64,000 nt of DNA from Diploptera punctata (GCA_030220185.1 JASPKZ010004957.1:124001-188000); one strand, 5' to 3'; counted from the stretch's first letter, positions 12,426-24,033 are shown. The notes: generated by a model not told the origin, from the sequence alone. Numbers and translations are program-made.

Positions 12426-12654
12426 AAATTAAACCAATGTATCTTATAGGATAAACTGCAAATTTAAAGTTTAAATACCTACGTTTAGAACATTTTTAAA
12501 TTTTATCAGTCAAATAAAAAAAAAGTACTTACTGTATCTTAGATTTCAGATGTCATAAAGAGAAATTAAATTGAGATACATATTCTGTCTCATGTCATAA
12601 GTGTTTTTTAAAAACTAAATTGTATTTGGAATGTTTTCTCACCATAAATTAAAC

Positions 12655-12860
12655 TACCTTTTAAAGTAGAGACCATCGGATTCTATGGTCTTGAGCCATC
12701 TTTCAGCGGACGGTACCAGTCTCTGGTTTTTGATGCGAAGAATTCGTTGAGACCGACTTCTACAGCTTCAATGTTTTCGCAATTTCATGCAAGAAATGGA
12801 ACCATGGATCGAAACAGATGGTAGTCTGAAGGCGCAAGATCAGAGTTACATGCTGGATAT
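12655..12860 (-). pseudogene. Mariner transposase C-terminal fragment
   Basis: On the - strand, DLAPSDYHLFRSM (near 12845-12800, including the third catalytic Asp of mariner DD34D transposases), then VGLNEFFASKTRDWY, then RWLKTIESDGLYFKR near 12670. Different frames must be joined, so it is dead. About 340 residues would be normal; roughly 60 remain. Confidence 0.75.
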
Positions 12861-13434
12861 GATAGTATTCGATCCCTCCCTCCAATTCCTTAATTTTTAT
12901 CATAGTTGTTTTGCGGTACGGTATTCGTCCAGTCTTGAATCCGCGATCAGACATAATTTTCGCGACATTAATATATTTAAATTAATTAAAATCAATAAAA
13001 ACGCATGCATTCACTTATAATAAGCATTAAAAACAACATGAAAAGCATTTAATACCGATATCCACATAATATAATACAATAATACACACTCTAAAAAATC
13101 ACTCGGCTCTCATTGGCTGACGGCCGACGGCGCCATTTTCAAACATACACTGCGTAAATATTAATCAAACACGCACACAGCTGCTACTATGCAAATTAGA
13201 ATGATTTAATTCGTTAATGATATATTTACTCGGTAATATTACACAATTCTAAATCACACCGGGGCAAATGCTTTAGCAGGAATCCGGGGTTCTCCTATCC
13301 TATCCAGGATATCCAGGAGAGCCAAAAGGAATTGCTCACCGCTTGTCATTAATTTGGCGAGCCGCAGGGCTTTTCCACCAAGATCTACTTTTCAGGTGGC
13401 CTCTACCCTCAAAATTTCATGAACTTGTTTCATT
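12861..13434. other. Unassigned
   Basis: Positions 13080-13260 are richer in GC but show no known family. Positions 13300-13400 show no clear inverted repeat. Confidence 0.4.
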
Positions 13435-14160
13435 AAACATTATTATACGCTGATGACCAGATAATAATAGCAAATACGGAAGACGAACTTCAAAGGAATA
13501 TTTTTAAACTACATAATATATGTGAACAATATAATCTCAAAATATCCATAGAAAAAAACTAAGGTAATAGCATTCCAAGGGAAAAATCAAATCAGATCCA
13601 AAACAGTAATAGGAAACAAAATCATAGAACAGGTGAACCATCTCAATTATCTAGGATGTAACATTTCATTTAATTATGATAATGATATAACTAATAAAAT
13701 AGCAAAATTCCAGGGAATATGTGGTACGATAAAACGATCACTAAATAACAAAACAACAAGAGAGACCCAATTGAAATTTTACAAAACGTTGGCAGTACCG
13801 GTACTGCTCTATGGTTCAGAAGCCTGGGTACATAAAAAACAAGATCTAAGTATGATAACGGCGGCAAGAAATGAAATTTTTGAGATCTGTTAAAGGGTGC
13901 ACTAAGGAAGACAGAATCAAGAACACAGAAATAAGACAGGAACTTGAAATATTTGCAATAACTGATAAAATAGATACATATAGACAAAAATGGAAGCAAC
14001 ACATAGACAGAATGAATGAAGATAGATATCCAAAACAAATAACAAAATACAAACCTAAAAGCACCCGAGATGTGGACAGACCTAGAAAGAGATGGGCTGA
14101 AGTCGGAACGGGTCAACAGACCTAATCCATGAATGCAGATGATGATGATGATGATGATGT
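13435..14160 (+). mobile_element. LINE 3' half from the YADD motif to a (GAT)n tail
   Basis: Starts LYADDQIIIANTEDELQRN (RT catalytic motif) at about 13441, then NHLNYLGCNISFNYDNDI, LLYGSEAWVHK, and after a 1-nt deletion near 13870 MKFLRSVKGCTKEDRIKNT and WKQHIDRMNEDRYPKQ. It ends in a gatgatgatgatgatg tail (14139-14159). It is broken by one stop (near 13559) and one frameshift. Confidence 0.88.
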
Positions 14161-14317
14161 TTCAGTTGTTGATAATAAATATCCGCATCGACTGCACGCC
14201 CGTTTGAAACAAACTCCAAGTGAATCACATCTTCAAAATTCCACCAGACTCACAACTTTACATTAAAAATCGACCTCACTTACAAGACACCCTAAATTTA
14301 TAACATATAGTTTACGA

Positions 14318-14470
14318 ATAACATCGTTGCCTTTCACGCTTAACGTCCGGATTTCGATTCCCGGTCAAGTTTAAATTCCAGGTTGAGGTTTTTTTAGGGT
14401 TTTCATAAACCGTATTTTAAATTTCAGTAAATTCGGGCCACAAAAATGCCTGTCAAATCACCGGCCTCCA
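14318..14470 (+). mobile_element. SINE family B fragment
   Basis: The B-box-like ggatttcgattcccgg and the following ttgaggtttttttagggtttt match the start of the SINEs at 18711-19070 and 24219-24562. It is truncated. Confidence 0.5.
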
Positions 14471-14477
14471 TAGTTTC

Positions 14478-14990
14478 ATGAATCTTATGGATATCAAATT
14501 TTGGAACAAAAATATTACAAAGGAAACTAAAATGAAAATTTATAAGAGCATAATACAGAATATTTTGTCATATGGAAGTGAAACTTGGTCTTTGACGGAA
14601 TTACAAAAGAATAAAATTAGAACAGTTGAATTTGATTATTTTAGAAGAAGCCTCCAAAAAAAAAAAAGACAGGATAAAATAAGAAATGAATTCCTTTGGA
14701 GAGAAATAAATGTAACCACATCTGTTGTTAAGAGGATTGAAAATCAAACGCTTAAATGGTATGCCCATGTACAAAGAATGGAAAATGAAAGATGGCCAAA
14801 AAATATATACCAATGGTCACCCCCTGGAAGAAATAAACGTGGCAGACCAAGCTGGAAATGGAAAACCTACGTCAGAACAATAATGGATGATAGGAATTTG
14901 GAAGAGGGAGATTGGAATGACAGAGATAAATGGAAACTGAAGACGGCAAACCTATAAGTGGGGGAAAGCCGAAGAAGAAGAAATTTAGTA
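14478..14990 (+). mobile_element. LINE 3' end, 159-codon open frame
   Basis: An intact C-terminal frame with SYGSETWSLTELQKNKIRT, FDYFRRSLQK, LKWYAHVQRMENERWPK and RGRPSWKWKTYVRTIMDD, stop at 14957, and an agaagaagaa tail. The 5' end is truncated. It shares its subfamily with 11755-12425. Confidence 0.88.
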
Positions 14991-15164
14991 AAGACAGCAG
15001 CCATGTAGCTAGTTTACAAAAAAATATTATATGATCATGAAAATTACATCAAAGGTCGTTAGTTAACATTTGTCAAGTGAGAGGTGAAGTGTCCAATCCA
15101 GATATTCAAAGTGTTGGTGTTTTGAAAAGAACTATACCATTAGTATAATTCCACCAGATATTGT

Positions 15165-15430
15165 TACAGATTTTAAGATAGCTAGATTAAGTTGAGCAAG
15201 ACATATGCAGAAAATGGATAATAGTGAGACAATTAAAAAGATAATGGCGGATCATGCATATGGATGCAGAAATGTTGGAAGGCCTAAAGCTACGTGGATG
15301 AATGGAGTTTCGGAAAACGTCCAAAGACTTAAAATTCTAAATTGGTGAACAGTTGCCAGGGATAGAGAGGTCTGGAGGAGAACTCTTAGGGAGGCTATGA
15401 CTCGACCTGGATTGTTACACCAAATATGAT
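15165..15430 (+). mobile_element. LINE 3' end, another subfamily
   Basis: Reads ARLSWARHMQKMDNSETIKK, NVGRPKATWMNGVSENVQRL and TVARDREVWRRTLREAMTRPG, with one internal stop. This is the C-terminal tail of a non-LTR element. Confidence 0.75.
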
Positions 15431-15576
15431 ATTGATGTTGTTATTTCGATGGGTTTAAGAGTCCAGGTGTTGTGATGCTCGATGAAGTAAGAATGATGAA
15501 GACAATCAATATTAATAAAATTCATAGTAAAATTTCGTTAAGGTGTTAGTCACAACATTTAAATTATAAAATTATT

Positions 15577-16620
15577 ACCTCATATGTCCGTCTCCTCAAC
15601 TTTGTAAAATATTAATTCTCTGTAGGCCTCTCGGGACTAGTCCCATCATCAGCAGAAGGAGCGATAGATATTTCTGCATCTACTGTCGTGAACGCAGAAT
15701 ATTGCATTAATTTCTGTAGGCTTTTCGGACTAGCCCCATCAGCAGCAGAAGCAACAGGAGAGAGGTCTGTATCTACTGGCCCTGAATGCAGAGTATTGCA
15801 TTAATTTCTGTAGGCTTTTCGGACTAGCCCCATCAGCAGCAGACGCAACAGGAGAGAGTGCAGTGTATTGCATTAATTTCTGTAGGCTTTTCGGACTAGC
15901 CCCATCAGCAGCAGAAGCAACAGGAGAGAGGTCTGTATCTACTGGCCCTGAATGCAGAGTATTGCATTAATTTCTGTAGGCTTTTCGGACTAGCCCCATC
16001 AGCAGCAGAAGCAACAGGAGAGAGGTCTGTATCTACTGGCCCTGAATGCAGTTTATTGCATTAATTTCTGTAGGCTTTTCGAACTAGCCCCATCAGCAGC
16101 AGAAGCAACATGAGAGAGGTCTGTATCTACTGGCCCTGAATGCAGAGTATTGCATTAATTTCTGTAGGCTTTTCGGACTAGCCCCATCAGCAGCAGACGC
16201 AACAGGAGAGAGTGCAGTGTATTGCATTAATTTCTGTAGGCTTTTCGGACTAGCCCCATCAGCAGCAGAAGCAACAGGAGAGAGGTCTGTATCTACTGGC
16301 CCTGAATGCAGAGTATTGCATTAATTTCTGTAGGCTTTTCGGACTAGCCCCATCAGTAGCAGAAGCAACAGGAGAGAGGTCTGTATCTACTGGCCCTGAA
16401 TGCAGAGTATTGCATTACTTTCTGTAGGCTTTTCGGACTAGCCCCATCATCAGCAGAAGCAACAGGAGAGAGGTCTGTAATCTACTGTGCAGAGTACTGC
16501 ATTCAGGGTCAATAGATATAGACGTATCTCATATTCATTCTGCTAATGATGGGGGCTAGTCAATAAAGGCCACAGAGAAATAATATTTTACAAAGTTGAG
16601 GAGACAGATCTATAAGGTAA
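15577..16620. mobile_element. Foldback element with inverted ends around a tandem array
   Basis: The ends are inverted copies (tctcctcaactttgtaaaat at the left, its complement attttacaaagttgagga near 16584 at the right). Each end has a hammerhead-like core. The left motif (15620-15655, - strand) reads CTG, CTGATGA, GGGAC.TA.GTCCC, GAG, AGGCCT, A, CAG: one change (A14 to G) from consensus. The spacer is a 94-bp array. Confidence 0.8.
15702..16500. repeat. Tandem array of a 94-bp unit (some 69-bp units)
   Basis: About nine copies of a unit starting ttgcattaatttctgtaggc. Two are shortened to about 69 bp by the same internal deletion (gacgcaacaggagagagtg), implying duplication of multi-unit blocks. 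Each unit on the - strand keeps a degenerate hammerhead outline (CTG, CTGATGG, ggctagtcc, GAA, AAGCCT, A, CAG). Confidence 0.9.
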
Positions 16621-16639
16621 TAATGTTATAATTTTATAC

Positions 16640-17369
16640 TCTTATTTTAATTTTATGCAGATAACCACTCAATGAAGTTAGAAATGTCAGTTTATCAACC
16701 ATAGATTTTGGCATTGAGAGATGACCCCGATCAGGTTATCAGTATCTCTAGGACTAAATTGACTTTAACAAGTCAGACGTATCAATAGTTATAACGCGAT
16801 ATACTTAATGGTGACCGCTATTCGAGCGTTTGACAGTCTATGAATCTTATAAGGGAGCAAAAGTTTCTACCTATATCGATATTTCTTATTAACTCAGTTG
16901 TACAGTATTTTACACTATCGACATGTTTGCCAACATGTTTATTCAGGTTTCCGCCATATACTTATCTCACGCGACTTTTCCCTATTAATGTTTCAATTCA
17001 TAATAGACATACTTAATAACATATGTAACACAAAAAGGACAAATGTAAGGTTAGAGTGAGTTACACTTGGTTAATTTCTTAATTCTAAAACTCACATGGA
17101 TTAATCATATATATTTTAGCGTAGTCTAGCAAGTTGGCTCTCTTGTTTGCACACATTATTCATAAATATATTTCACATTGCCTACTGTTAATATAGTGTT
17201 CTTTTGGTTATTTTACCTCAACTTCTTATTCTATTTTGAAGCATTTCCCGTACTTTCTTTGGACAGAAACCACACACACACACACACACACACTCACACA
17301 TACATGCACACAGATATAATCAATACTAATAAAAATCCATTGTTAAAACCGTTGGGGTGGAGAGTCATA
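16640..17369. other. Unassigned, with (CA)n at 17269-17300
   Basis: A CA microsatellite is the only clear feature. The ORF over it is a repeat artefact. Confidence 0.5.
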
Positions 17370-17444
17370 AAATAAAATAAGTTAAAATATACCTTCTTAG
17401 GTAAGATCCGTCGTCCTCACATTATAAAATATGTAATATTTATG

Positions 17445-17484
17445 CCTGTAGGCCTTTCAGAGCATCCGTTCCATCTTCAGCAGG
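17445..17484 (-). ncRNA. Hammerhead ribozyme motif, left arm
   Basis: On the - strand: stem I CCTG/CAGG (4 bp), core CTGAAGA, stem II ggaacggatgctct (weak), GAA, stem III AGGCCT (2 bp, 2-nt loop), A17. All conserved core bases are present. Confidence 0.75.
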
Positions 17485-17876
17485 TCCCTCTTCGCTACAA
17501 CATCCAGTATGATGGTTGATGCTGCTGGTCCTAATGTGGTGTTGTCGTGACTAAAGCTTCTTCCTGACGATATCGTATAGTGGGTTGTTTAGTCTGGGAG
17601 TGCTTTCATTTATTAAAAGCTTGTTGTCTATTTCCTTGATCATTTCCAGGTCTTCCAATATGTTGATTTTAGTTCGATTTTCCTCTTTGTGTACACAACA
17701 TATTGGAAGACCTGGAAATGATCAAGGAAATAGACAACAAGCTTTTAATAAATGAAAGCACTCCCAGACTAAACAACCCACTATACGATATCGTCAGGAA
17801 GAAGCTTTAGTCACGACAACACCACATTAGGACCAGCAGCATCAACCATCATACTGGATGTTGTAGCGAAGAGGGA

Positions 17877-17916
17877 CCTGCTGAAGATGGAACGGATGTT
17901 CTGAAAGGCCTATAGG
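17877..17916 (+). ncRNA. Hammerhead ribozyme motif, right arm
   Basis: Stem I CCTG/TAGG (one G-U), core CTGAAGA, stem II with GAAC/GTTC pairing, GAA, AGGCCT, A17. The core is intact. Confidence 0.78.
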
Positions 17917-18002
17917 CATAAAGATTACATATTTTATAAGTTAAGGACGACGGATCTTACCTAAGAAGCTATATTTTACCTTATTTTATTTTACAGATAT
18001 AA

Positions 18003-18190
18003 TTGTTGGTAAGTGATCCTACTATAGACTTTAGGAGGTCCTTGGGTAGCAGGTCACGGTTACCACCTTTCTAGACAATCGGTACTTGATATCAACCGAG
18101 TTGTCAGTCCTGCATGACGGGTGCCTTTATCCCCAGAACAGGGCCAAGGAGCCGACAGAAGGTTTAGACCAGTTTAAAAATCCTGATCCG
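18003..18190 (-). mobile_element. SINE family A, body fragment
   Basis: Matches the body of the copy at 32150-32455 in reverse (ttaggaggtccttgggtag, ctagacaatcggtact, ctgatccgccgagg). The tRNA-like head is missing. Confidence 0.75.
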
Positions 18191-18229
18191 CCGAGGATAT
18201 ATATTACATGACTATTTAAATGCTGCTAC

Positions 18230-18231
<2 letters not shown>

Positions 18232-18281
<50 letters not shown>
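18232..18281. repeat. (TA)n microsatellite
   Basis: About 25 TA units. Confidence 0.97.
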
Positions 18282-18282
<1 letters not shown>

Positions 18283-18710
18283 GTTTCTTCAAATTACAGT
18301 AAACTGTGGTCTGTACTAGAATCTACAAAGCTACTATAAATACCAAATATACAGCTATTCTACGCCATTGTGTCACAAATAACTGCTAGCATCAAGCTGC
18401 CAATGTGATAACACATGTTCCCGCTAGAGCCAACTGCCAACATATTATCCATGTATAAGGAGATTCTATCCCAGGAGTCAACCTACATTTAGTACGCAAA
18501 TTAGGATGAGAAAATGGGCGAGTCAGTACATTAGATAGTTTAACGTTGACTGTTTATTAGTGGGTTTTTGTGAAGCGTGGCTACACTGTCTAAGCAATGG
18601 CTAATACGTATTTCAAATTGGAGATATGGTGATTTTAGGTTACTTTGAGCTCAACTTCTCACTTTTTTTGGGGGAAAAATCAACATTATATATTTCTCTC
18701 AGGTTATTAT

Positions 18711-19070
18711 TCATCCATCCATAGTAATTCTGCCCGAAGGCAGGTCCTTCACTGCAATTATAGAATTTTCATGCTATGCTTGCAGCTTTACTAGGGAATT
18801 GTGTAGGTGTGGTAGCTTCCCGTTGCTTTCCACACCGGTGAAGGATGATGATGATGATAATAATAATGGTAAGGATGATAATGATAAGTATGATGTCCAT
18901 ATGATTTCGGGGACCGTTTGGGCCTTAAAGTTTTTCTGACATTTGTCTTACAGGTAAGGAAAAACCCCGAGAAAAACCTCACCCAGAAAAACTGCCCCGA
19001 CCGGGGATCGAAGCCGGGCCCGCTGCGTGACAAGGCAGCACGCTACCTCGAGACCACAGCGGTGGACGTT
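18711..19070 (-). mobile_element. tRNA-derived SINE, family B
   Basis: On the - strand the head has an A-box-like gaggtagcgtgctgcctt and a B box gcttcgatccccggtc, then ggtgaggtttttctcggggt, a (GAT)-rich middle, and a 3' region shared with 24219-24562. About 360 bp. The ORFs over it are shadows. Confidence 0.8.
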
Positions 19071-19074
19071 ATTA

Positions 19075-19765
19075 TTCATATGCTGTAACAATAAAAATTG
19101 TAATTTTTCCTTTTTTTTAATTGAGTGGCATAGAATCCCCAACTAAAGTAAAATTCAAGATCATCATAAAGTAAAATTGATTGTTTAAAACCATTTCCCT
19201 CATAAGATTTGATATCTAATACACAATGTATGTTTAAGTTCATCATTTCGTTTGACATAATTAATTTCTACGTATTCTATGGCCGAGAGTATTAACAAAC
19301 GAATGTTTTACTATTGAACTTGAGCAGGAAGAGATATAAAATGACCTAGAGGTCGCAAGAAGACTGACTGCTGATCTAACAAGAGGGTAAATTGGTCCAT
19401 TACAATGCAGAGGAGGATAATAGTGAAGTTAAAATAATGAATGATGCAGGACAAACTACACATTATATATCTTTTCCAGTAGTGCGCTTCTTATCGACAT
19501 ATAGTATCAACAAATTCCCTGTGCTCTGAGGATGTAATGTTTACATGACAGTATCTCGGTTTATCAGCGGAGGTCAACAAACACTGTTCACATCCATAGT
19601 TCACATCACTCACAAGACTGGTAAGTATTCATTATAATCTAATTTCAATGCATTTTAAATTTTATAAATACTATCAAATCTGAAGTAAAATTTATAAACA
19701 GTACTAATATATTCATATGAAACTAAAGTAAGTGCCACGGTAAAAGACATGAAAGCGGAGTATGT
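19075..19765. other. No recognisable feature
   Basis: AT-rich. No repeat family or conserved frame seen. Confidence 0.5.
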
Positions 19766-19769
19766 ATAA

Positions 19770-20977
19770 CCCGTCAGAACACGCGCATAATTTTGCACCG
19801 TTACCACACGCGCTGGGTATTTTTTACCCGAAACTTTATTAAGTGATATTAACAGCAAAATGTAATTTTTAGAATATTCTATAATTATATCTTTATTTTG
19901 ACCATGTCTATCCTTCATTTGACCATGTCTAAATTATTTATTGTTTAATTTAACAATACATAAAATAAGATCTAAGTATGTACTACATTTTCTTCACAAA
20001 AATACTGTAGTATAATGTATTAGTTCAGTGCCAACAAAAATTATGAAAAAGTCATATATATTTAGCAGCCACTCACACACTATGTTCACTTCCTGAATCG
20101 GGATTTACCCCCCCCCTAAAAAAATTAACAATTCACATGAGCATTAACTACGCAATAATGTTCTTCAGAAAAATACTGCAATATTATATTTCTTGTTCAG
20201 TGCTAACATTAATTAGAAATAAATAATGATTATAGCATTTGAGAGCCACTCACTCAAACACTATTGTCACTTCCAGCATCAGAATTGGCACACCCCTCGC
20301 AGAAAGGCACAGAATGTTCTTTACAGATCATCTTGGTACAGCTGTGGCATGAAGTAGTTGTTTTACGATCTTTCTTCTTCGGACATACTTCACATCAAAC
20401 TGAAGACATCTTCATACGTATCTGTGTTGATTGGGTTTGTTCCTCCACACCAGCCAATCTTTGAATAGTGGATCTATTTTCTCCAATAAGTTCCATCTTT
20501 ACCTTTGTAACTAACAAACTGAGAGACAGTGGAGCATCATCCTCATAGTCTTCATCACTCATAGTTGCTTCCTGTTCTGTATCAGAATTATGTTCACTTT
20601 CGGAGAGATGATCGGCTTCATCTCCTGATTCATGTTCAATAACATCTTCATCTTCATTTAGCCAGTTTACTATTTGTCCACTTTGCCTATATTATAAGTC
20701 CATTTTGTAATGGAAAATAGAAATGGCGCACAAATAAAATGATTCACTATTTATGTTACTTATTCACACGCGCTGGGTAATTCTTACCCAATCTTGATAT
20801 ATGCATGCATAAACTCCTGCAGTCATAGGAAAACTAACTAAATCTTACATACAACAATGCAAAAATATCTGAAAGAAAGGTACTGAAAACGGCAGACAAA
20901 TTTAAATTCAAACACAGTGTTGCCAACAAAAAGAATAACGTCTGGGTATTTTTTACCCTGGCGCGTGTGCTTACGGG
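19770..20977 (-). mobile_element. piggyBac-like element, internally deleted
   Basis: The right end is cccgtaagcacacgcg read inward from a TTAA at 20978-20981. The left end aacccgtcagaacacgcg is its match beside a mutated TTAA. Both have a subterminal gggtattttttaccc motif, repeated again near 20770. About 1.2 kb, half the length of an autonomous piggyBac. The coding remnant is listed separately. Confidence 0.75.
20237..20700 (-). pseudogene. piggyBac transposase: acidic N-terminus joined to C-terminal Cys-rich domain
   Basis: Read on the - strand: an acidic stretch (NEDEDVIEHESGDEADHLSE, SDEDYEDDAP) followed soon after by the cysteine-rich domain CEVCPKKKDRKTTTSCHSC and CKEHSVPFCEGC. In piggyBac transposases these flank a catalytic core of some 400 residues, which is absent here. 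At least one stop or frameshift lies between the two parts. It is dead as a transposase. The DNA-binding Cys-rich module is intact in sequence. Confidence 0.8.
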
Positions 20978-21292
20978 TTAAGATCAGTAAAGAACAACGT
21001 CAATGGATTTTTTTGGACTCTTTACACACCAGAAATCACTGTTATTGTTGATGCCTGGTACGTAAAGGTGCAACAAATCTATTAATTATTTCTGAAGAAA
21101 TAGCTTCAACATAGACCAGCCTTCATATGACAGTAGTATTCACTACAGACCAAATATTTAAAAAGAAATAAATTAACAGAAGATAGATTAAAATTTTCAA
21201 TAAAATTGGGAGAATAGTGCAGCCTAAATTAAATATAATAAGAATAAAGATACAATATACAAATGTTGGATGATGAAAGTTAAATTAAATTG

Positions 21293-21690
21293 TACTTGTT
21301 GGTAGGTGCCGTCGTCCTCAACTTTGTTAATATATTGTAGGCCTATATAAAATTAACTGGAGCGCTTTCGGAAGTTACCTTCCATCTTCTGCAGGTTGAG
21401 TTTCCGCTACTTGTTGTTGTTGTTGTGTACGGTGATGTATACTCCAACTGCTTGTAGCAGCAACTGACTTATTTTTGACGATCTCGTATAATGGGTTTGA
21501 CTGGGGTGCGTTCTCATTGAGAAGTGAGGTGTTGTTTTTTCCTTTATAATTTCAATGTCTTCAAATATATTTATCCTAGCTGGAATGTTTTCTCGGTGGA
21601 TTGTCGTGAGAGTGTTTTCAATTGTGTTCATTCAATGACCTGCGTTAATGAGATATTTAGCATAGCTTGATATATGCTGTTTTGTGGATA
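21293..21690 (-). mobile_element. Penelope-like element 3' end with hammerhead-like motif
   Basis: On the - strand, ISSYAKYLINAGH, then RINIFEDIEIIKEK and a degraded NPLYEIV tail like the one in the 17.4-kb foldback, then a hammerhead-like motif and the family end (caaagttgaggacgacgg). Frames are broken. Confidence 0.7.
21357..21395 (-). ncRNA. Hammerhead-like motif (U4 changed)
   Basis: Stem I CTG/CAG, core CAGAAGA instead of CTGAAGA, stem II GGAAG.gtaa.CTTCC, GAA, AGCGCT, C17. The structure is retained; the core change should abolish cleavage. Confidence 0.6.
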
Positions 21691-22304
21691 GAGTTGAGAA
21701 AAGAAAAATGCAATAATTGGGCAGAATAGTCGTAAGATTAGCAAGATATAATAAACGTAGGGTACAAACATTTAGACAGACTCGGAAAAATACGGAATTA
21801 CTCGAACCCTGGAACAATTAGCTTAACGAAAGAGCAAAACAACAAAAGCAATCTATGCATTTTACCTTAAACTTTGTTTGTGATGTTTATGGACGCCTAA
21901 ACATCTAAGGCAGGGGTGGAAGTTACGCACACTCAGGCTCTCGCACAAACATCGCCGCACTGACTACAGATAAACGAAAGTACAAACCAGTTCAGTGCTG
22001 TGTCTTTCAAAATGCATATCCTATAATAGAAATATACTGGTGACGTCAAATACATTGTACCACACTGATTAGACTTCATCCCGTTTATGTATATAACTAA
22101 GGGGTCGAAAACTGTACACAAAGAGAGCTGCGTTCATACTGAGTATCTGGACGCCCGGGCCTCATCTAAGGACATTAGTGTCTTTTCAGTGTTACGAAAT
22201 AATATACAGAACTAAAATATTATACTATATGGTAATACATAAGACAGATCCAATGGTTTAAAACCTGCATAAAAACTTAAATTTTATCTCTTTAGGAAAC
22301 TAGA

Positions 22305-22530
22305 TATGTATTATAAATTGTTTACTTTTTTCAAGTATGTCGACATCGTCCCCGAGCAAGACTTTTGACTTGTAAGGTATCCGATATATGTGTTGGACAT
22401 AAATAGACCAAAACATGTTTTGCCGTAAGTCAGGTATGACAATGTTCACACACAGTACCTTGAATTTATATTAACTTGTTAATAATATACAGTTATTAAA
22501 TAAATGTATAAGATTGTATAGTGATATTTA
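22305..22530. repeat. Direct repeat, copy 1 (partner 24572-24795)
   Basis: About 220 bp similar to the second copy: attataaattgtttac, atcgtccccgagcaagac, ggtatccgatata, gtaagtcaggtatgacaatg. The pair brackets a Tc1/mariner element and a SINE. Confidence 0.8.
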
Positions 22531-22532
22531 TA

Positions 22533-24030
22533 TAGGGTGTAACAGGACCTCGCCGACAAAATTATAGGGACGATAGGCCATGCAGAGAGGATAATTTTTT
22601 ATTGAGGAACATGTAATTTATGAGTTATGCGCAGATGAAGGTGTTCACCCGTAAGGGTCGGAATTGCATACAAATAATTGTACACATATCATTTTATTGA
22701 AAAAGGCATGCTTTACAATAAGTGTTCAAACAGTCGACCCTGTGCCTCATTGCATGTTTGATATCGTCGCAGCAACGATCGGCCAGCACAGCCGAGCATA
22801 ACTGTATTCTGTTTGACGTCATCAATTGCAGCATTTAGTCTGTCAATCAGTTGAGCTCTGGTGGCCACTGGAGTTACGTAGACCATACTCTTGACATGCC
22901 ACCAAATGAAAAAAAATCAAGGCGCGTTAAATCACGCGAATGCGCTGGCCACGCAACAGGCCCACCTCGTCCAATTCCACCGATTTCCATAATCGACGGT
23001 TAGTTGTGCTCGTGTGTCGACACTGAACTGTGCTGGGGCCCCATCATGCTGGAACCAGAAATTGCTGCGCACAGCAAGCGGTACATTGCCTAGCAGGTCA
23101 GGAAGGGTGGTCTGCAGGAACTGAAGATAAGCTGCCCAGTTAACCTTGTTGGCAGAATTACAGGTCCAAGCAGATGAGTACCAATAATTCCAGCCCAAAT
23201 GCTGACGGAAATCCTCTGCTGGTGATTGCGAACAGCAATTGCATATGGGTTAGTGTAATCCCAGAAGTAACTATTCCTACTATTGTAGTATCCATCGCGC
23301 ATAAAATAGGCCTCATCTGAGAATAACAGCTGTGGAGGAAAGACAGCATTGTGAGCAGTCTGATGTACAAAGTACATACGAGGTACAAAATCTTGTGGTC
23401 ATACTACCTGGACATTCTGAAGGTGGAATGCATGTACGTTTTACTCTCTCAATACTCTACAAATGGACTGGTGACTTACGTTCATAGCACGAGCCGCAGC
23501 AAGCGTATTGGTCGAAGGTTCATCAGAAACTTGCTTGACCACAGCGTCCTCAAAATCTGATGTCCTCACATCACGCCTCTCGACGCCAACGTCCCGAGGA
23601 GAAAGTCTCCCCGTTTCCCCAAGGCGTCGCTGAATTGCAACAAATGTAGTATTGTGTAGATGTCTCCTGTTGGGATACCGCTGCTCGTACTTACGACGAG
23701 CCTCGCTTCCATTTCCTCTCGCCTCATCGTAACACATAATCATGTATCTGAGTTCAGACAACTCGTACTGCATGTTGATTAAATTCTTAAGACAACAACA
23801 AACCAAACCTACAGGTACTATATTGCTACAACAGAGTTAGGGCTGACGGCACAGATAAACAACGAATGGGGTGGTTCCAGTGCGTGGCGCTTGCACCTTG
23901 ATGCATGCGCATAACTCATAAACGATATGTTTGAGACTAAGTTATATGTTCCTTCAAAAAAAAAATAATCCTCTCTGTATGGCCTTTCATTCCTATCATT
24001 TTGTCTATGAGGTCCTGTTACGCCCTGTAT
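22533..24030 (-). mobile_element. Tc1/mariner-superfamily transposon with about 85-bp TIRs
   Basis: The left end tagggtgtaacaggacctc and the reverse complement of the right end tacagggcgtaacaggacct start inverted repeats of about 85 bp, which continue through ggccat.cagagagga. TA flanks both sides. About 1.5 kb, so full length. The transposase frame on the - strand is broken. Confidence 0.9.
22713..23773 (-). pseudogene. IS630/Tc1-mariner-like transposase, frameshifted
   Basis: Starts MQYELSELRYMIMCYDEARG, with N-terminal helix-turn-helix sequence to about residue 110 (NTLAAARAMNVSHQSICRVL). The catalytic core follows in other frames: LLFSDEAYFMRDGYYN (first Asp), SNFWFQHDGAPAQFSV (second Asp) and a degraded GPVAWPA.S.DL..LDFF (third acidic region). 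It ends GRLFEHLL then a stop at 22713. About 350 codons, the family's normal size, but with several frameshifts. It needs the TIRs around it as substrate. Confidence 0.85.
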
Positions 24031-24033
24031 ATA

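Larger units (their letters stand above)
17370..17991. mobile_element. Near-perfect 296-bp-arm foldback with paired hammerhead motifs
   Basis: Arms 17370-17665 and 17696-17991 are almost exact inverted copies around a 30-bp spacer. Each arm holds the tail of a Penelope-like reading frame (RLNNPLYDIVRKKL then stop) followed by a hammerhead motif and the family end. This is an inverted dimer of a PLE 3' terminus. Confidence 0.85.

Noticed and set aside
13691..14116. 141-codon - strand ORF
   Set aside because: Antisense to the LINE frame with SVKGCTKEDRIKNT and similar motifs.
15702..16500. Regular repeats that could suggest a CRISPR array
   Set aside because: Units are contiguous 94-bp (and 69-bp) tandem copies without unique spacers, in an animal genome. 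It is a satellite-like array.
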